This document shows positions 1 to 8,198 of a stretch of 64,000 bases of DNA, in pieces. This DNA is from Litoreibacter arenae DSM 19593 (lineage in GTDB: Bacteria > Pseudomonadota > Alphaproteobacteria > Rhodobacterales > Rhodobacteraceae). The stretch spans positions 1,023,085 to 1,087,084 of the forward strand of contig NZ_KE557314.1 in NCBI RefSeq assembly GCF_000442275.2, written 5' to 3'. Below the pieces are notes generated by a model that ran no database searches, was not told the DNA's origin, and was given only the letters and a program-made list of their open reading frames with translations. Numbering within the stretch: the stretch's first letter is position 1; every line of letters begins with the position of its first letter. The translations under genes were made by a program, and so were the position numbers.

Positions 1-102
1 CTGGCATCCAGCTACGAGATCGACATCGCCGGAACCCGCGTTAAGGCGGAGGTGTCATCAAAGCCGTTTTATGACCCGAAATCGGAGCGCGTGAAGGCCT
101 AG
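1..102 (+). CDS. C-terminal end of a GcvT-like (aminomethyltransferase-fold) protein, partial
   Basis: An open frame enters from the left edge and stops at a TAG at 100-102, giving the last 33 residues of a protein. The tail contains YEIDIAGTRVKAEV followed by KPFYDPKSERVKA. This pattern (a beta strand carrying a conserved glycine, then 'P-F-Y/L-D-P-x-x-x-R') is typical of the C-terminal barrel of glycine-cleavage T proteins and of the related C-terminal half of dimethylglycine/sarcosine dehydrogenases. The N-terminal part lies outside the window, so I cannot tell which subfamily it is. It reads toward rarD with a gap of only 16 bases. Confidence 0.6.
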   Translation: MASSYEIDIAGTRVKAEVSSKPFYDPKSERVKA

Positions 103-118
103 CCCTTGCAACTCGCGG

Positions 119-1033
119 GTGGTGATGGTGAATGGCCATATGACCCGCTTTAACGATGTGCGCCCCCGATCCGAAGACAGCCCCGCCGGGCTGGGTTTTG
201 CCGTCTCGGCGTATTTCCTGTGGGGCTTTCTGCCGCTTTACATAAAGGCGCTGTCGCACATTCCTGCGGCCGAAATCGTGGTGCATCGGGTCATCTGGTC
301 GGTGCCCGTTGCAGGACTTGTGTTGATCCTTATGGGGCGCACGGGCGATATCAAAACGGCTCTAACAACGCCCAAAATGCTTGCGATGGGCTGTGTCACC
401 GCCACGCTGATATCATTGAACTGGGGCATCTACATCTGGTCGATCGCGGCTGACAGGGCGTTGGATGCGGCGTTGGGATATTACATCAATCCGATTTTCT
501 CGTTTTTCCTCGGGTTCCTTATCCTGAAAGAACGGCTGACACCGCTACAATGGGCCGCCATCGCGCTGGCCACTGCGGCTGTCGTGGTGCTGACCGTCGA
601 TGCGGGCCGCTTGCCATGGGCGGCGATCGGGCTGACCGTGACCTGGGGCTTCTATGCGTTCTTCAAGAAATCACTGCCAATAGGCCCTAATCAGGGCTTT
701 CTGCTGGAGGTGCTGATCCTCTCGATCCCGGCTCTTGCGTATTGGATCTATGCAGGCAGCGCGGGCACGAGCCATTTCTCGACCGATACCTGGATGCTGC
801 TGGGGTGCGGTGTGGTCACGTCCGTTCCACTGCTGCTTTATGCGAACGGGGCCAAGCGGTTGCGGCTGACGACCATTGCGATCCTGCAGTATATCGCGCC
901 GACGATGATCTTTCTGGTCGCCGTGTTCGTGTTCGGGGAGCCCTTCGGCACCGCCCGCGCCATTGCCTTCCCGATGATCTGGGCGGCGTTGATCCTTTAT
1001 ACCTATTCGATGGTCAGAAATCGTGGGAAGTAG
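119..1033 (+). CDS. rarD: RarD-type EamA/DMT-family permease
   Basis: A 304-residue integral membrane protein with about ten hydrophobic segments. The start of the mature fold, AYFLWGFLPLYIKAL, and the segment RVIWSVPVAGLVLI match the RarD subfamily of drug/metabolite transporters (EamA domains repeated twice). RarD proteins are annotated as chloramphenicol-sensitivity permeases, but their physiological substrate is generally unknown. Three in-frame starts lie close together (119, 125, 140); none has a strong ribosome-binding site and I report the longest. The 3' end overlaps the next gene by 11 bases, suggesting co-transcription with the pseudouridine synthase. Confidence 0.85.
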   Translation: MVMVNGHMTRFNDVRPRSEDSPAGLGFAVSAYFLWGFLPLYIKALSHIPAAEIVVHRVIWSVPVAGLVLILMGRTGDIKTALTTPKMLAMGCVTATLISLNWGIYIWSIAADRALDAALGYYINPIFSFFLGFLILKERLTPLQWAAIALATAAVVVLTVDAGRLPWAAIGLTVTWGFYAFFKKSLPIGPNQGFLLEVLILSIPALAYWIYAGSAGTSHFSTDTWMLLGCGVVTSVPLLLYANGAKRLRLTTIAILQYIAPTMIFLVAVFVFGEPFGTARAIAFPMIWAALILYTYSMVRNRGK

Positions 1034-1670
1034 CGACTACAACCCGCCCGACGATCCGCTCGATATCATCCACGAGGATGCGGACATTCTCTTGGTGAAC
1101 AAGCCGGCGGGCCTGTTGTCCGTACCCGGCAAGGGGGAGGGGCTGGCCGATTGCCTCATCACCCGCATTCAGGCCGCTTTCCCGACCGCGTTGCTGGTTC
1201 ACCGGCTGGATCGGGATACGTCCGGTGTGATGGTTTTTGCGCTGAAAAAATCTGCGCAACGGCACCTGGGCTTGCAGTTCGAGCGGCGGCATACCAAGAA
1301 AACCTATGCCGCGCTGGTCCACGGTGAAGTCGCGGGCAAAACTGGCGAGATCCACTTGCCGATGGTCGTCGACTGGCCGAACCGCCCGCTTCAGCATGTC
1401 AATTTCGTCCATGGCAAGCAGGCCGTTACCCAATGGCGGCGGGGGGCGGTGAAGGATGGGGTGACGCGGATGCGGCTGTATCCGCATACGGGACGGTCGC
1501 ATCAGCTGCGGGTGCATATGCAGGCGATGGGGCATCCGATACTGGGCGATCCGTTCTATTCCGAGAATGCGGCTGACTACCCCCGCATGATGCTGCACGC
1601 CGAAAGCCTGAAGCTGCGCCACCCGCAGGGGGGAAAGGCCACCGAGTTCAAGGCGAAGGTGCCGTTCTAA
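1023..1670 (+). CDS. RluA-family pseudouridine synthase
   Basis: A 215-residue protein with the RluA-family catalytic motif HRLDRDTSGVMVFA near residue 60; the Asp of HRLDRDTSG is the catalytic residue in this family. It also has the conserved INKPAG-like opening (LLVNKPAGLLSVPG) and the later GRSHQLRVHMQAMGHPILGD element. It converts uridine to pseudouridine in rRNA or tRNA; the target cannot be read from the sequence. There is no S4 domain at the N-terminus, so it is a short RluA/YqcB/TruC-like form. It uses a GTG start inside the end of rarD (11-base overlap), and its stop faces the convergent VOC gene 6 bases away. Confidence 0.85.
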   Translation: MGSSDYNPPDDPLDIIHEDADILLVNKPAGLLSVPGKGEGLADCLITRIQAAFPTALLVHRLDRDTSGVMVFALKKSAQRHLGLQFERRHTKKTYAALVHGEVAGKTGEIHLPMVVDWPNRPLQHVNFVHGKQAVTQWRRGAVKDGVTRMRLYPHTGRSHQLRVHMQAMGHPILGDPFYSENAADYPRMMLHAESLKLRHPQGGKATEFKAKVPF

Positions 1671-1676
1671 CAGGGT

Positions 1677-2258
1677 CTAATAAGGCGATTTAGCGCTGCG
1701 ATCGTCTGAAAGGGAGCTTTGTGTCCTCTCCACCAGCAACTCGATCGCGTCGGCAAGATGGACCTCGCCAATGCTGTCATCGCCTGCCTTTACCCGCAGT
1801 TTGTGGGCCTCGATCATGACGTCGGCATGGGTGCAGCCCACGGGTGGCTCAAACTTGTAGCAGGCGCATTCGATCAGGAAGCCAAGCGGGTCCTTGAAAT
1901 AGATGCTGTCCATGAAACCGCGGTCCTTGTGGCCGGAATGGGGGATGCCGCGTGCGTCCAGCCGCGCCTCGATCTGCCGGAAGGTGGCGAGCGACACGTT
2001 GATTGCCAGATGATGCACGCACCCCGCGTCTGTTGGCGTGCGCCGGTGCGCCCGCGTGCGGTTCTCGTTGGTGAAGACCGTGATGAGCCTGCCGTCGCCG
2101 GGGTCGAAATACAGGTGACCCTCGCTTGGGTCGTCCAGATTGGGCTGGTCGAAAATGAAGGGCATGCCGAGCACCCCCTCCCAAAAGTCGATGGAGGTCT
2201 GCCGGTCCGCCCCCATCAAGGTGATATGGTGGATGCCTTGGGCCTGAATTTTGCGCAT
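1677..2258 (-). CDS. VOC-family (glyoxalase/extradiol dioxygenase fold) protein
   Basis: A 193-residue protein opening with GIHHITLMGADRQTSIDFWEGVLGM, the first beta-alpha-beta unit of the vicinal-oxygen-chelate fold, with a second metal-ligand histidine region at CVHHLAINV and an acidic ligand in the FKDPLGFLIECACY stretch. VOC enzymes are metal-dependent dioxygenases, lyases or isomerases; the exact reaction is not evident. I chose the ATG at 2258 because AAAGGAGGCGAC stands directly upstream; an in-frame start eight codons earlier lacks such a site. It follows the rhodanese gene on the same strand after 42 bases and may belong to that transcript. Confidence 0.7.
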   Translation of the reverse strand: MRKIQAQGIHHITLMGADRQTSIDFWEGVLGMPFIFDQPNLDDPSEGHLYFDPGDGRLITVFTNENRTRAHRRTPTDAGCVHHLAINVSLATFRQIEARLDARGIPHSGHKDRGFMDSIYFKDPLGFLIECACYKFEPPVGCTHADVMIEAHKLRVKAGDDSIGEVHLADAIELLVERTQSSLSDDRSAKSPY

Positions 2259-2300
2259 GTCGCCTCCTTTAGCTGTTGGCAAAGCCTAACGTGGGAGAAG

Positions 2301-2684
2301 TTAGCCGTCTTTCACCATTTCCTTCGGTCCGCCCGTGCTCATGTCAGTGCCGGTGTAACGCAGACCGGCATCTTTCCAGCCAGCCAGGCCGCCACCCATA
2401 TGCGCGATACGCGTAAACCCGTGTTTTAGACACTGTTCCGCCACCTTGTGCGACCGCGCGCCGGACCCGCAATGCAGCACCAGCCGCTTGTCCGCCTCGC
2501 TTGGCAGGTGTTCGGGATGGAACGCCTGCATTGGCGCCAGCAAGGCGCCTGCGATGCGCTCGAAGGTGAATTCCTGCGGCGTGCGCACGTCGATCAGCAC
2601 GACCTCGTTTCGCTCGAACCCCGCCTGAACCTCTTGCGGGGTCCATGTCTCAAGCGTGCCGCCTTCGATGTTTTCTGTCTTCAT
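2301..2684 (-). CDS. Rhodanese-domain sulfurtransferase
   Basis: A 127-residue single-domain rhodanese. The active loop HCGSGARS has the catalytic cysteine at about residue 72, and the domain begins with VVLIDVRTPQEF. It also shows the family's HMGGGLAGWKDAG C-terminal element. Rhodaneses move sulfane sulfur between carriers such as glutathione persulfide and thiosulfate. It lies 9 bases downstream of the persulfide-dioxygenase-like gene on the same strand, so the two very likely act together in sulfide/persulfide detoxification and share control by the operator at 3612-3627. Confidence 0.85.
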   Translation of the reverse strand: MKTENIEGGTLETWTPQEVQAGFERNEVVLIDVRTPQEFTFERIAGALLAPMQAFHPEHLPSEADKRLVLHCGSGARSHKVAEQCLKHGFTRIAHMGGGLAGWKDAGLRYTGTDMSTGGPKEMVKDG

Positions 2685-2693
2685 GATGTCCTC

Positions 2694-3578
2694 TCAGAAT
2701 TTGTTCAGTGGGATTTTCAGATAGCTTGCGCCATCCGCCTCGGTGTCGGGCAGACGTCCTGCCCGCAGGTTCATTTGCAAAACATGCAACATGCGGTCGG
2801 GCAGGGCGAGCGTCTTGTCACGTGCCTCCCGCCGTTGGACATAAGCGTTCTTTTCGACGCCGCCGCCGATGTGGATGTTGTGCCGCCGTTGCTCGGCCAC
2901 GGTGGCCTCCCATGCGGGGGTTTCCTCGTAGTCGTGGCCGACGAACAGGCGCGTTTCGTCCGGCAGGTCCAGAATGGAATGCAGGCTGTCATAGAGCTCC
3001 GCCGCCGATCCGCCGGGAAAGTCACAGCGCGACGTGCCGACACTGGGCTGCATGAACGTGTCATGCACGAATGCCGCGTCGTCGCCGACCACATAGGTGA
3101 TGGAGCCAAGTGTGTGACCCGGTGACAGCATCACGCGCACGGGCAGGTTACCGATCTTGAAGGTATCGCCGTCGGCAAACAGGTGGTCGAAATCCTGATC
3201 CGGATCGAACGCGTCGGGCATGTGGTAGTAGTCGCGCCACAGCTCCGCGATGTCCTTGACCTTCTCACCGATGGCGTTGGGCTTGCCGAGCTTTTCCTTG
3301 AGATAGCTTGAGGCCATCAAGTGGTCGGCATGGGGATGGGTATCGAGAATCCATTCGATCTCACAGCCCTCGCTTTCGGCAAAGCGAAGGATCGCGTCTA
3401 CGCTTGCAGAAGACGTGGCCGCGCTTTCCGGGTCGAACGTCATGACCACGTCGACCAACGCGGATTTGCGCGTGTCGGGGTCGGTGACAAGGTACTGGAT
3501 GCTGCCCGTGTCTTTGTCGTAGAAGCCTACGACTTCGGGTGATTGTGCGCCATTAGAGTGGCTGGTTCGCGAAATCAT
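2694..3578 (-). CDS. Persulfide dioxygenase-like metallo-beta-lactamase fold protein (ETHE1/Blh type)
   Basis: A 294-residue MBL-fold enzyme with the metal motif HPHADH at residues 81-86, followed by SPGHTLGS, AFVHDTFM and VGHDYEE, the order seen in ETHE1/Blh persulfide dioxygenases. Members oxidise glutathione persulfide to sulfite in sulfide detoxification. Co-location with a rhodanese 9 bases downstream supports this role over a glyoxalase II one. A GGAGGG ribosome-binding site precedes the ATG at 3578. The upstream region carries an ATTC-N8-GAAT palindrome (3612-3627), which points to repression by an SqrR/BigR-type ArsR regulator; no such regulator gene is in the window. Confidence 0.8.
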   Translation of the reverse strand: MISRTSHSNGAQSPEVVGFYDKDTGSIQYLVTDPDTRKSALVDVVMTFDPESAATSSASVDAILRFAESEGCEIEWILDTHPHADHLMASSYLKEKLGKPNAIGEKVKDIAELWRDYYHMPDAFDPDQDFDHLFADGDTFKIGNLPVRVMLSPGHTLGSITYVVGDDAAFVHDTFMQPSVGTSRCDFPGGSAAELYDSLHSILDLPDETRLFVGHDYEETPAWEATVAEQRRHNIHIGGGVEKNAYVQRREARDKTLALPDRMLHVLQMNLRAGRLPDTEADGASYLKIPLNKF

Positions 3579-3611
3579 GGAAAACCCTCCGTGCTTGTGT
3601 CACTAACAAAC

Positions 3612-3627
3612 ATTCCGAAACGCGAAT
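3612..3627. promoter_or_regulatory. Probable SqrR/BigR-type operator (ATTC-N8-GAAT)
   Basis: The bases ATTCCGAAACGCGAAT match the ATTC-N8-GAAT palindrome that I recall as the recognition motif of the sulfide/persulfide-responsive repressor SqrR of Rhodobacter capsulatus. The symmetry extends outward (ACAAAC on the left, TTTGTT on the right). It lies 34-49 bases upstream of the persulfide-dioxygenase start, where a repressor would block the minus-strand promoter. Functional assignment is inference; the motif itself is directly visible. Confidence 0.65.
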
Positions 3628-3656
3628 TTGTTCCAAAGCTAGGGCGCAAATGTAAC

Positions 3657-3682
3657 GCGGGCCGAACAGATGTCCGGCCCGC
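3657..3682 (-). terminator. Hairpin downstream of the aldehyde dehydrogenase gene
   Basis: GCGGGCCG at 3657-3664 pairs perfectly with CGGCCCGC at 3675-3682 across a 10-base loop. It lies just past the stop of the minus-strand aldehyde dehydrogenase and before the operator of the persulfide-dioxygenase operon, so it probably separates the two transcripts. The following minus-strand sequence (GTTACATTT) has only a weak T tract, so efficiency is uncertain. Confidence 0.5.
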
Positions 3683-3688
3683 TTTGGG

Positions 3689-5113
3689 TTAGTTCCAGCC
3701 GGATACGGCTTTCACCTCAAGGAATTCCTCGATCCCGAACGCGCCGCCTTCGCGGCCATTGCCGGACTGCTTGTAGCCGCCGAAGGGCGAGCCTTGGGCG
3801 AAGCCGGAGCCGTTGGTTTCCACCATGCCCGACCGCAAGCGGCGCGCCACGCGGCGGCGTTTCTCGGTGTCCTCGGTCTGGATATAGTTGGTCAGGCCGT
3901 AGGGCGTGTCGTTGGCCATCTCGATGACCTCGGCTTCGCTGTCGAAGGGCATGACGCACAGGACGGGGCCGAAGATTTCTTCCTTGTAGATCGTCATATC
4001 CGGCGTCACGTCGGTGAACACTGTCGGCTTCGCAAAGAAGCCGCGGTTCAGCCCGTCGGGGCGGCCAACACCGCCAGCCAGCAGGGTCGCGCCTTCGTCG
4101 ATGCCCTTCTGGATCAGGTCTTGCACCTTGTCGAACTGCGCCTCGGAGACCAGTGGTCCGATATGGTTGCCGTCCTCGGACGCGGGCGCGACCTTGGTAT
4201 TCTCGGCGGTTTCCTTGACCTGCGCGACCGCCTCGTCATAGCGGGAGCGTTCCACGAACATGCGGGTCGGTGCGTTGCAGCTTTGGCCGGTGTTGCGGAA
4301 GCACCGCATGGCACCATCGCTGGCGGCATTGTCACGCGCGTCGGCGAAGATGATGTTCGCGCCCTTGCCGCCAAGTTCCAGCGATACGCGTTTCAGCGTA
4401 TCAGCGGCGGCCTTGGTGATAAGCTTGCCCGCGCGGGACGAGCCGGTGAAGGATACCATGTCCACATCCGGATGCGCCGACAGTTGCGAGCCGACACCCG
4501 GCCCGTCGCCGTTGACCATGTTGTAGACGCCTGCGGGGAAGCCCGCCTCGTCCATGAACTCCGAGAACAGGATGCCGGAGAGCGGCGCGATCTCGGACGG
4601 CTTCAGCACGACGGTGCAGCCAGCGGCCAGCGCGGGGACCACTTTCAGCACGATCTGGTTCATGGGCCAGTTCCAAGGCGTGATGAGGGCGCAGACGCCG
4701 ATAGGCTCCCGCAGGGTCATTTCGGTGTCGGTGAACGGCGTGTCGAACTCGAAATTCTCGAACGCCTTGATGAAGCCTTCCAGATGCCACGACCCCGCGC
4801 CGACCTGCTGTGCACGGGCCAGTTTTTGCGGCGCGCCCATCTCCATGGACATGGCTTGGGCCATTTCCTCGGCGCGGGCGTTGTAGACCTCCAGCAGCTT
4901 CTTGATGAGCGCCATCTTCTCGGCTTTGGGGGTGAAGGCCCAATCCTCGAACGCGGCGCGGGCTGCGGCGACGGCGGCATCGGTGTCGGCCTGACTGCCC
5001 AAAGAGATCGTTGCGCAAACCTCTTCGTTCGACGGATTGATGACATCAAAGTCGTTCGCGACCGCGGGTGCGACCCATTGACCGTTAATGTAGAAATTCT
5101 TGAGATTGGACAT
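3689..5113 (-). CDS. NAD(P)-dependent aldehyde dehydrogenase
   Basis: A 474-residue ALDH-superfamily enzyme of normal length. Key elements are TPWNWPMNQ (about 145-153), the catalytic-base region LELGGKGANI with Glu246, and the nucleophile region FRNTGQSCNAP with Cys279. It oxidises an aldehyde to the acid; the substrate is not evident. The start at 5113 has GGAGG upstream (CGGAGGCACCTC). The frame stays open upstream across the divergent peroxiredoxin gene, but that extension is antisense coding and not real. The promoter must lie in the 81 bases shared with the peroxiredoxin gene, which hints at joint response to aldehyde/peroxide stress. Confidence 0.9.
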   Translation of the reverse strand: MSNLKNFYINGQWVAPAVANDFDVINPSNEEVCATISLGSQADTDAAVAAARAAFEDWAFTPKAEKMALIKKLLEVYNARAEEMAQAMSMEMGAPQKLARAQQVGAGSWHLEGFIKAFENFEFDTPFTDTEMTLREPIGVCALITPWNWPMNQIVLKVVPALAAGCTVVLKPSEIAPLSGILFSEFMDEAGFPAGVYNMVNGDGPGVGSQLSAHPDVDMVSFTGSSRAGKLITKAAADTLKRVSLELGGKGANIIFADARDNAASDGAMRCFRNTGQSCNAPTRMFVERSRYDEAVAQVKETAENTKVAPASEDGNHIGPLVSEAQFDKVQDLIQKGIDEGATLLAGGVGRPDGLNRGFFAKPTVFTDVTPDMTIYKEEIFGPVLCVMPFDSEAEVIEMANDTPYGLTNYIQTEDTEKRRRVARRLRSGMVETNGSGFAQGSPFGGYKQSGNGREGGAFGIEEFLEVKAVSGWN

Positions 5114-5194
5114 GAGGTGCCTCCGTTCGGGGGTGTGTATGGCGATTGCCATCACTATATTGGCACCAGAAATCACAAATGGAAGGAGACCGCC

Positions 5195-5845
5195 ATGGGT
5201 CTGCGCATTAACGACACAATTCCCGACATGACCGTAACCACCGATAAGGGCGACATCAGCCTGCACGACTTCGTGGGCGACAGCTGGGCCGTGATCTTTT
5301 CGCATCCGAAGGACTTCACCCCCGTCTGCACGACCGAATTCGGCGCGGTAGCCCAACTGGCCGATGAATGGGCCAAGCGCAACACCAAGGTGCTTGGTGT
5401 CTCGGTCGACGGTGTGGACGAGCACGTTCAGTGGAAGAAAGACATCGAGAAGGTCGCCGACGCCAAGGCGGAGTTCGCCATCGTCGCGGATGAAGACCTT
5501 AAGATGGCCAAGGCTTTCGACATGCTGCCCGCCGAAGCCTACCTGCCGGACGGCCGCACACCTGCTGACAGTGCCACCGTGCGCTCGGTCTTTATCGTGG
5601 GGCCGGACAAGCAGTTGAAGCTGTCGATGACCTACCCGATGACCGTGGGCCGCAACTTCGCGGAGATCCTGCGCGCGCTGGACGGGCTGCAAATGGCCGC
5701 CAAAGGCGTTGCGACGCCTGCGAACTGGGAACTGGGTCAGGACGTGATTGTGCCGACCTCCGTCAGCACCGAAGACGCCAAGGCGAAATACGGCGACGTG
5801 AACGAGGTGCTGCCTTACCTGCGCACGATCAAAGCGCCGGCCTGA
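5195..5845 (+). CDS. 1-Cys peroxiredoxin (Prx6 type)
   Basis: A 216-residue peroxiredoxin with the Prx6-type signature HPKDFTPVCTTEF; the peroxidatic cysteine is residue 45 and no second cysteine is present, so this is a 1-Cys enzyme. The C-terminal extension (MTYPMTVGRNFAEILRALDGLQ onward) is also typical of the Prx6 subfamily. It reduces hydrogen peroxide and organic peroxides in the cytoplasm. The ATG at 5195 is preceded by GGAAGGAGACCGCC, a strong ribosome-binding site. It is divergent from the aldehyde dehydrogenase and ends at a clear intrinsic terminator. Confidence 0.92.
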   Translation: MGLRINDTIPDMTVTTDKGDISLHDFVGDSWAVIFSHPKDFTPVCTTEFGAVAQLADEWAKRNTKVLGVSVDGVDEHVQWKKDIEKVADAKAEFAIVADEDLKMAKAFDMLPAEAYLPDGRTPADSATVRSVFIVGPDKQLKLSMTYPMTVGRNFAEILRALDGLQMAAKGVATPANWELGQDVIVPTSVSTEDAKAKYGDVNEVLPYLRTIKAPA

Positions 5846-5868
5846 GCCTTTTGTTAGCTGAACATGCG

Positions 5869-5896
5869 AAGGCCGACCCGTTGGGGTCGGCCTTTT
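5869..5896. terminator. Bidirectional intrinsic terminator
   Basis: AAGGCCGACCC pairs with GGGTCGGCCTT-type sequence around a short GTTG-containing loop, flanked by A's on the left and TTTT on the right. It sits between the plus-strand peroxiredoxin gene and the minus-strand L,D-transpeptidase gene and can serve both. Confidence 0.85.
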
Positions 5897-5919
5897 GCGT
5901 TTGATAGGGCCGGTTCAGC

Positions 5920-6480
5920 CTAGTGCAGAACGACCTTCGCGCCTTTCGGCACCTGTTGATACAGATGCGCGATATGGGCGTTTGTCAGCCGCACGCAGCC
6001 GTTGGAGACCGCTGACGCGATGGTCCAAGGCGCGGACGTGCCGTGGATGCGCAGGAACGTGTCACCCCTGCGCGGCACGAACAGGTAGAGCGCCCGCGCC
6101 CCAAGCGGGTTCGCAGGGCCACCGGGCTGGCCGTCTTCCCACTTTTTGTAGGAGGCCGGGTCGCGTTCAATCATTTCCTGCGTTGGGGTCCAGGCGGGCC
6201 ATTCCTTCTTGGCACCCACGGTAAATGTGCCGGACTCATAAAGCCCCGCACGACCGATGCCGCAAGTGTAGCGGATGGCTTTGCCCTCGGGCAGCGTCCA
6301 GTAGAGCGCAAAGGCACGCGGGTCGACATGGATCTCGCCCGCTGGCAGGCCGCCTTGGAGCGTCACGATACGGGGTTTGTATTCCTCCGGCATCACCCAA
6401 GCCTTGCGCTGCGCCAGCGCGGGCGTGCCGACGGCTGCGGCGGCGATGGAGGTAGTCAAAAGTGTACGACGGTCAATCAT
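5920..6480 (-). CDS. Exported L,D-transpeptidase (YkuD domain)
   Basis: A 186-residue protein with an N-terminal signal (DRRTLLTTSIAAAAVGTPALA, cleavage near residue 23; the paired arginines leave Tat export possible). The YkuD catalytic site is complete: His146 in FLRIHGTSAP and Cys162 in SNGCVRL. Such enzymes make 3-3 cross-links in peptidoglycan or attach proteins to it in the periplasm. It is a single-domain form without a LysM or peptidoglycan-binding module. It is convergent with the peroxiredoxin gene across a shared terminator. Confidence 0.88.
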   Translation of the reverse strand: MIDRRTLLTTSIAAAAVGTPALAQRKAWVMPEEYKPRIVTLQGGLPAGEIHVDPRAFALYWTLPEGKAIRYTCGIGRAGLYESGTFTVGAKKEWPAWTPTQEMIERDPASYKKWEDGQPGGPANPLGARALYLFVPRRGDTFLRIHGTSAPWTIASAVSNGCVRLTNAHIAHLYQQVPKGAKVVLH

Positions 6481-6623
6481 TCTTTATCCCTTCCTTTCCC
6501 CTCAAAAACGTCGAAGGGGCGGCGTTGTTTCGGCAGTTTACCCAACATTTGTGTGAAGGGGCAATAAAAGGACTGTGATTGCAGGCCTTGAATTGCAGGG
6601 ATGCCACGCCACGTTTCCAGACT

Positions 6624-7172
6624 ATGAGCAAAAACCAACTGTTAGCCGCTTTTGCGCTGTTGCTTGCGGGCAACTCCGTCGCGGCGGAGGAGACGCAGAT
6701 GAAGCTGAATCCCGATTGGGAATACGTCGCGGATGGCGTCATGGGTGGGGTGTCAAGCGGCCGCGCGACCAAGGCAGAGGTCAAGGGCCGTGAGGCGATG
6801 CGTCTGCAAGGGCAGGTGTCGTTGGACAACAATGGCGGCTTCGTGCAGATGGCGTTCGATCTTGGGCCGGATGGCGGGGCGTTCGATGCCTCTGAGTGGA
6901 GTGGCATCTGGTTAGAAGTTTCGGGCAATCACGAAGAGTACGACCTTCGCCTGCGCACGGATGAGTTGAGCCGCCCGTGGCAATCCTTCCGCGCCGATTT
7001 CGTCGCGCCTGAGGAATGGACCGAGATACGGATGCCCTTTACGGATTTCGAGCCGCATCGCACCGACACGGCCCTGAACACGGAGCGCCTGCGCAGGATT
7101 GGTGTTCTCGCCATCGGCAGGGAGTTCGAGGCAGATGTCGCCGTCGCCGCTGTTGGTTTATACAAAGACTAG
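6624..7172 (+). CDS. Exported CIA30-domain protein
   Basis: A 182-residue protein with a signal peptide (KNQLLAAFALLLAGNSVAA, cleavage near residue 21) followed by a CIA30-family domain: VADGVMGGVSSGRA, GGFVQMAF, WSGIWLEVSGN, RPWQSFRADF and WTEIRMPFTDFEP. CIA30 is named after a mitochondrial complex I assembly factor, but exported bacterial members have no established role; the fold is a carbohydrate-binding-like beta sandwich. I chose the ATG at 6624 because it begins a good signal peptide; there is no convincing ribosome-binding site. An in-frame start 45 bases earlier would spoil the signal peptide. Confidence 0.75.
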   Translation: MSKNQLLAAFALLLAGNSVAAEETQMKLNPDWEYVADGVMGGVSSGRATKAEVKGREAMRLQGQVSLDNNGGFVQMAFDLGPDGGAFDASEWSGIWLEVSGNHEEYDLRLRTDELSRPWQSFRADFVAPEEWTEIRMPFTDFEPHRTDTALNTERLRRIGVLAIGREFEADVAVAAVGLYKD

Positions 7173-7180
7173 ACATGAAA

Positions 7181-7206
7181 AACCCCGACGTTTCCGCCGG
7201 GGCTAT
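7181..7206 (-). terminator. Terminator of the dienelactone hydrolase gene
   Basis: Read on the minus strand this is CCCCGGCG-GAAA-CGTCGGGG followed by TTTTT: an 8-bp stem with one G-T pair, a GNRA-type GAAA loop and a T tract. It lies just past the minus-strand dienelactone hydrolase stop. The 22-base core is identical to the terminator at 8206-8228. Confidence 0.8.
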
Positions 7207-7235
7207 TCGCGTGGTGCGATCTGGCGACCCAGACC

Positions 7236-8123
7236 CTAGGTTAGATAGGTCTGGAAATGTGCCAGCGTCCTGTCCCATGCGAGTTGCGCGGCGGCTTCGT
7301 CGTAGCGGGGCGTTGTGTCGTTGTGGAAGCCATGGTTGGCCCCCTCGTAGATATACGCCTCGTAGTTTTTGCCGTGCTCTTTCAAAGCAGCTTCATAGGC
7401 AGGCCAGCCCGCATTGATGCGTTCGTCCAGGCCGCCGTAGTGGATCAGAAGCGCTGCCTCGATCGCTGGTACATCCGACGCATCGGGTTGACGTCCGTAG
7501 AAGGGCACGGACGCCGCCATATTGGGATAGGCCACCGCCAGCGCGTTGCATACGCCGCCACCATAGCAGAACCCCACCGCCCCAACTTTGCCGGTAGACT
7601 CTTCGTGGTTCACCAGAAATTCGAAGGCGGCGAAGAAGTCTTCCATCAGTTTGGCGCCGTCGAGTTCCTTCTGCATGGCACGACCGTCATCGTCGTTGCC
7701 GGGGTAGCCGCCCAAGGGCGTCAGCCCGTCCGGCCCGAACGCGAGATATCCCGCCTTGGCGGTGCGGCGCACGACGTCCTCGATATAGGGGTTTAATCCC
7801 CGGTTTTCGTGGATCACCAGCACGGCGGGCAGCTTGCCTGTGGCCCCGGCGGGCTTGGCCATGAGGCCCTTGATTGTGCCGTGGCCGTCGGGGCTTTCAT
7901 ATTCGACGGTCATGGTTTCGATGTCGGGATCATCGGGCGCGACTTGCTGGGCCAGCGCGTAATTCGGCTGAAGGCTTTCCAGAACTGCGGCAGCGGTGAC
8001 ACCTGCCGCCACATATTTGGTCGCGTTGGACAGAAACGCCCGTTTGGTCATCTTGCCGTGGACGTAACCGTCATAGAGTTCCAGTAGACGGGGGTCGAAG
8101 TCGGAGGCTTTCTTGCGTTGCAT
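7236..8123 (-). CDS. Exported dienelactone hydrolase family protein
   Basis: A 295-residue alpha/beta hydrolase. The nucleophile elbow is GFCYGGG with Cys186, and the triad is completed by Asp233 (GGLDERI) and His264 ([10 protein letters not shown]). The N-terminus ([29 protein letters not shown]) has the layout of YghX-like members, which carry a Tat-type signal; here the twin arginine is Lys-Arg. The substrate is unknown; the family hydrolyses dienelactones and other lactones or esters. The ATG at 8123 has GGAGC upstream; an earlier in-frame start has none. Terminators with the same core flank it on both sides. Confidence 0.82.
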   Translation of the reverse strand: MQRKKASDFDPRLLELYDGYVHGKMTKRAFLSNATKYVAAGVTAAAVLESLQPNYALAQQVAPDDPDIETMTVEYESPDGHGTIKGLMAKPAGATGKLPAVLVIHENRGLNPYIEDVVRRTAKAGYLAFGPDGLTPLGGYPGNDDDGRAMQKELDGAKLMEDFFAAFEFLVNHEESTGKVGAVGFCYGGGVCNALAVAYPNMAASVPFYGRQPDASDVPAIEAALLIHYGGLDERINAGWPAYEAALKEHGKNYEAYIYEGANHGFHNDTTPRYDEAAAQLAWDRTLAHFQTYLT

Positions 8124-8198
8124 TGGAGTAGCTCCTTGGTTGGATGAGAATATAGTAACGCTGAACTTCAATGCGCCAAGGCTCACTTTCCGCCGTAC

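Noticed and set aside
3794-5192. Very long plus-strand frame running into the peroxiredoxin gene
   Set aside because: It is antisense to the aldehyde dehydrogenase; the peroxiredoxin starts at 5195 with a strong ribosome-binding site and the upstream part has no recognisable protein features.
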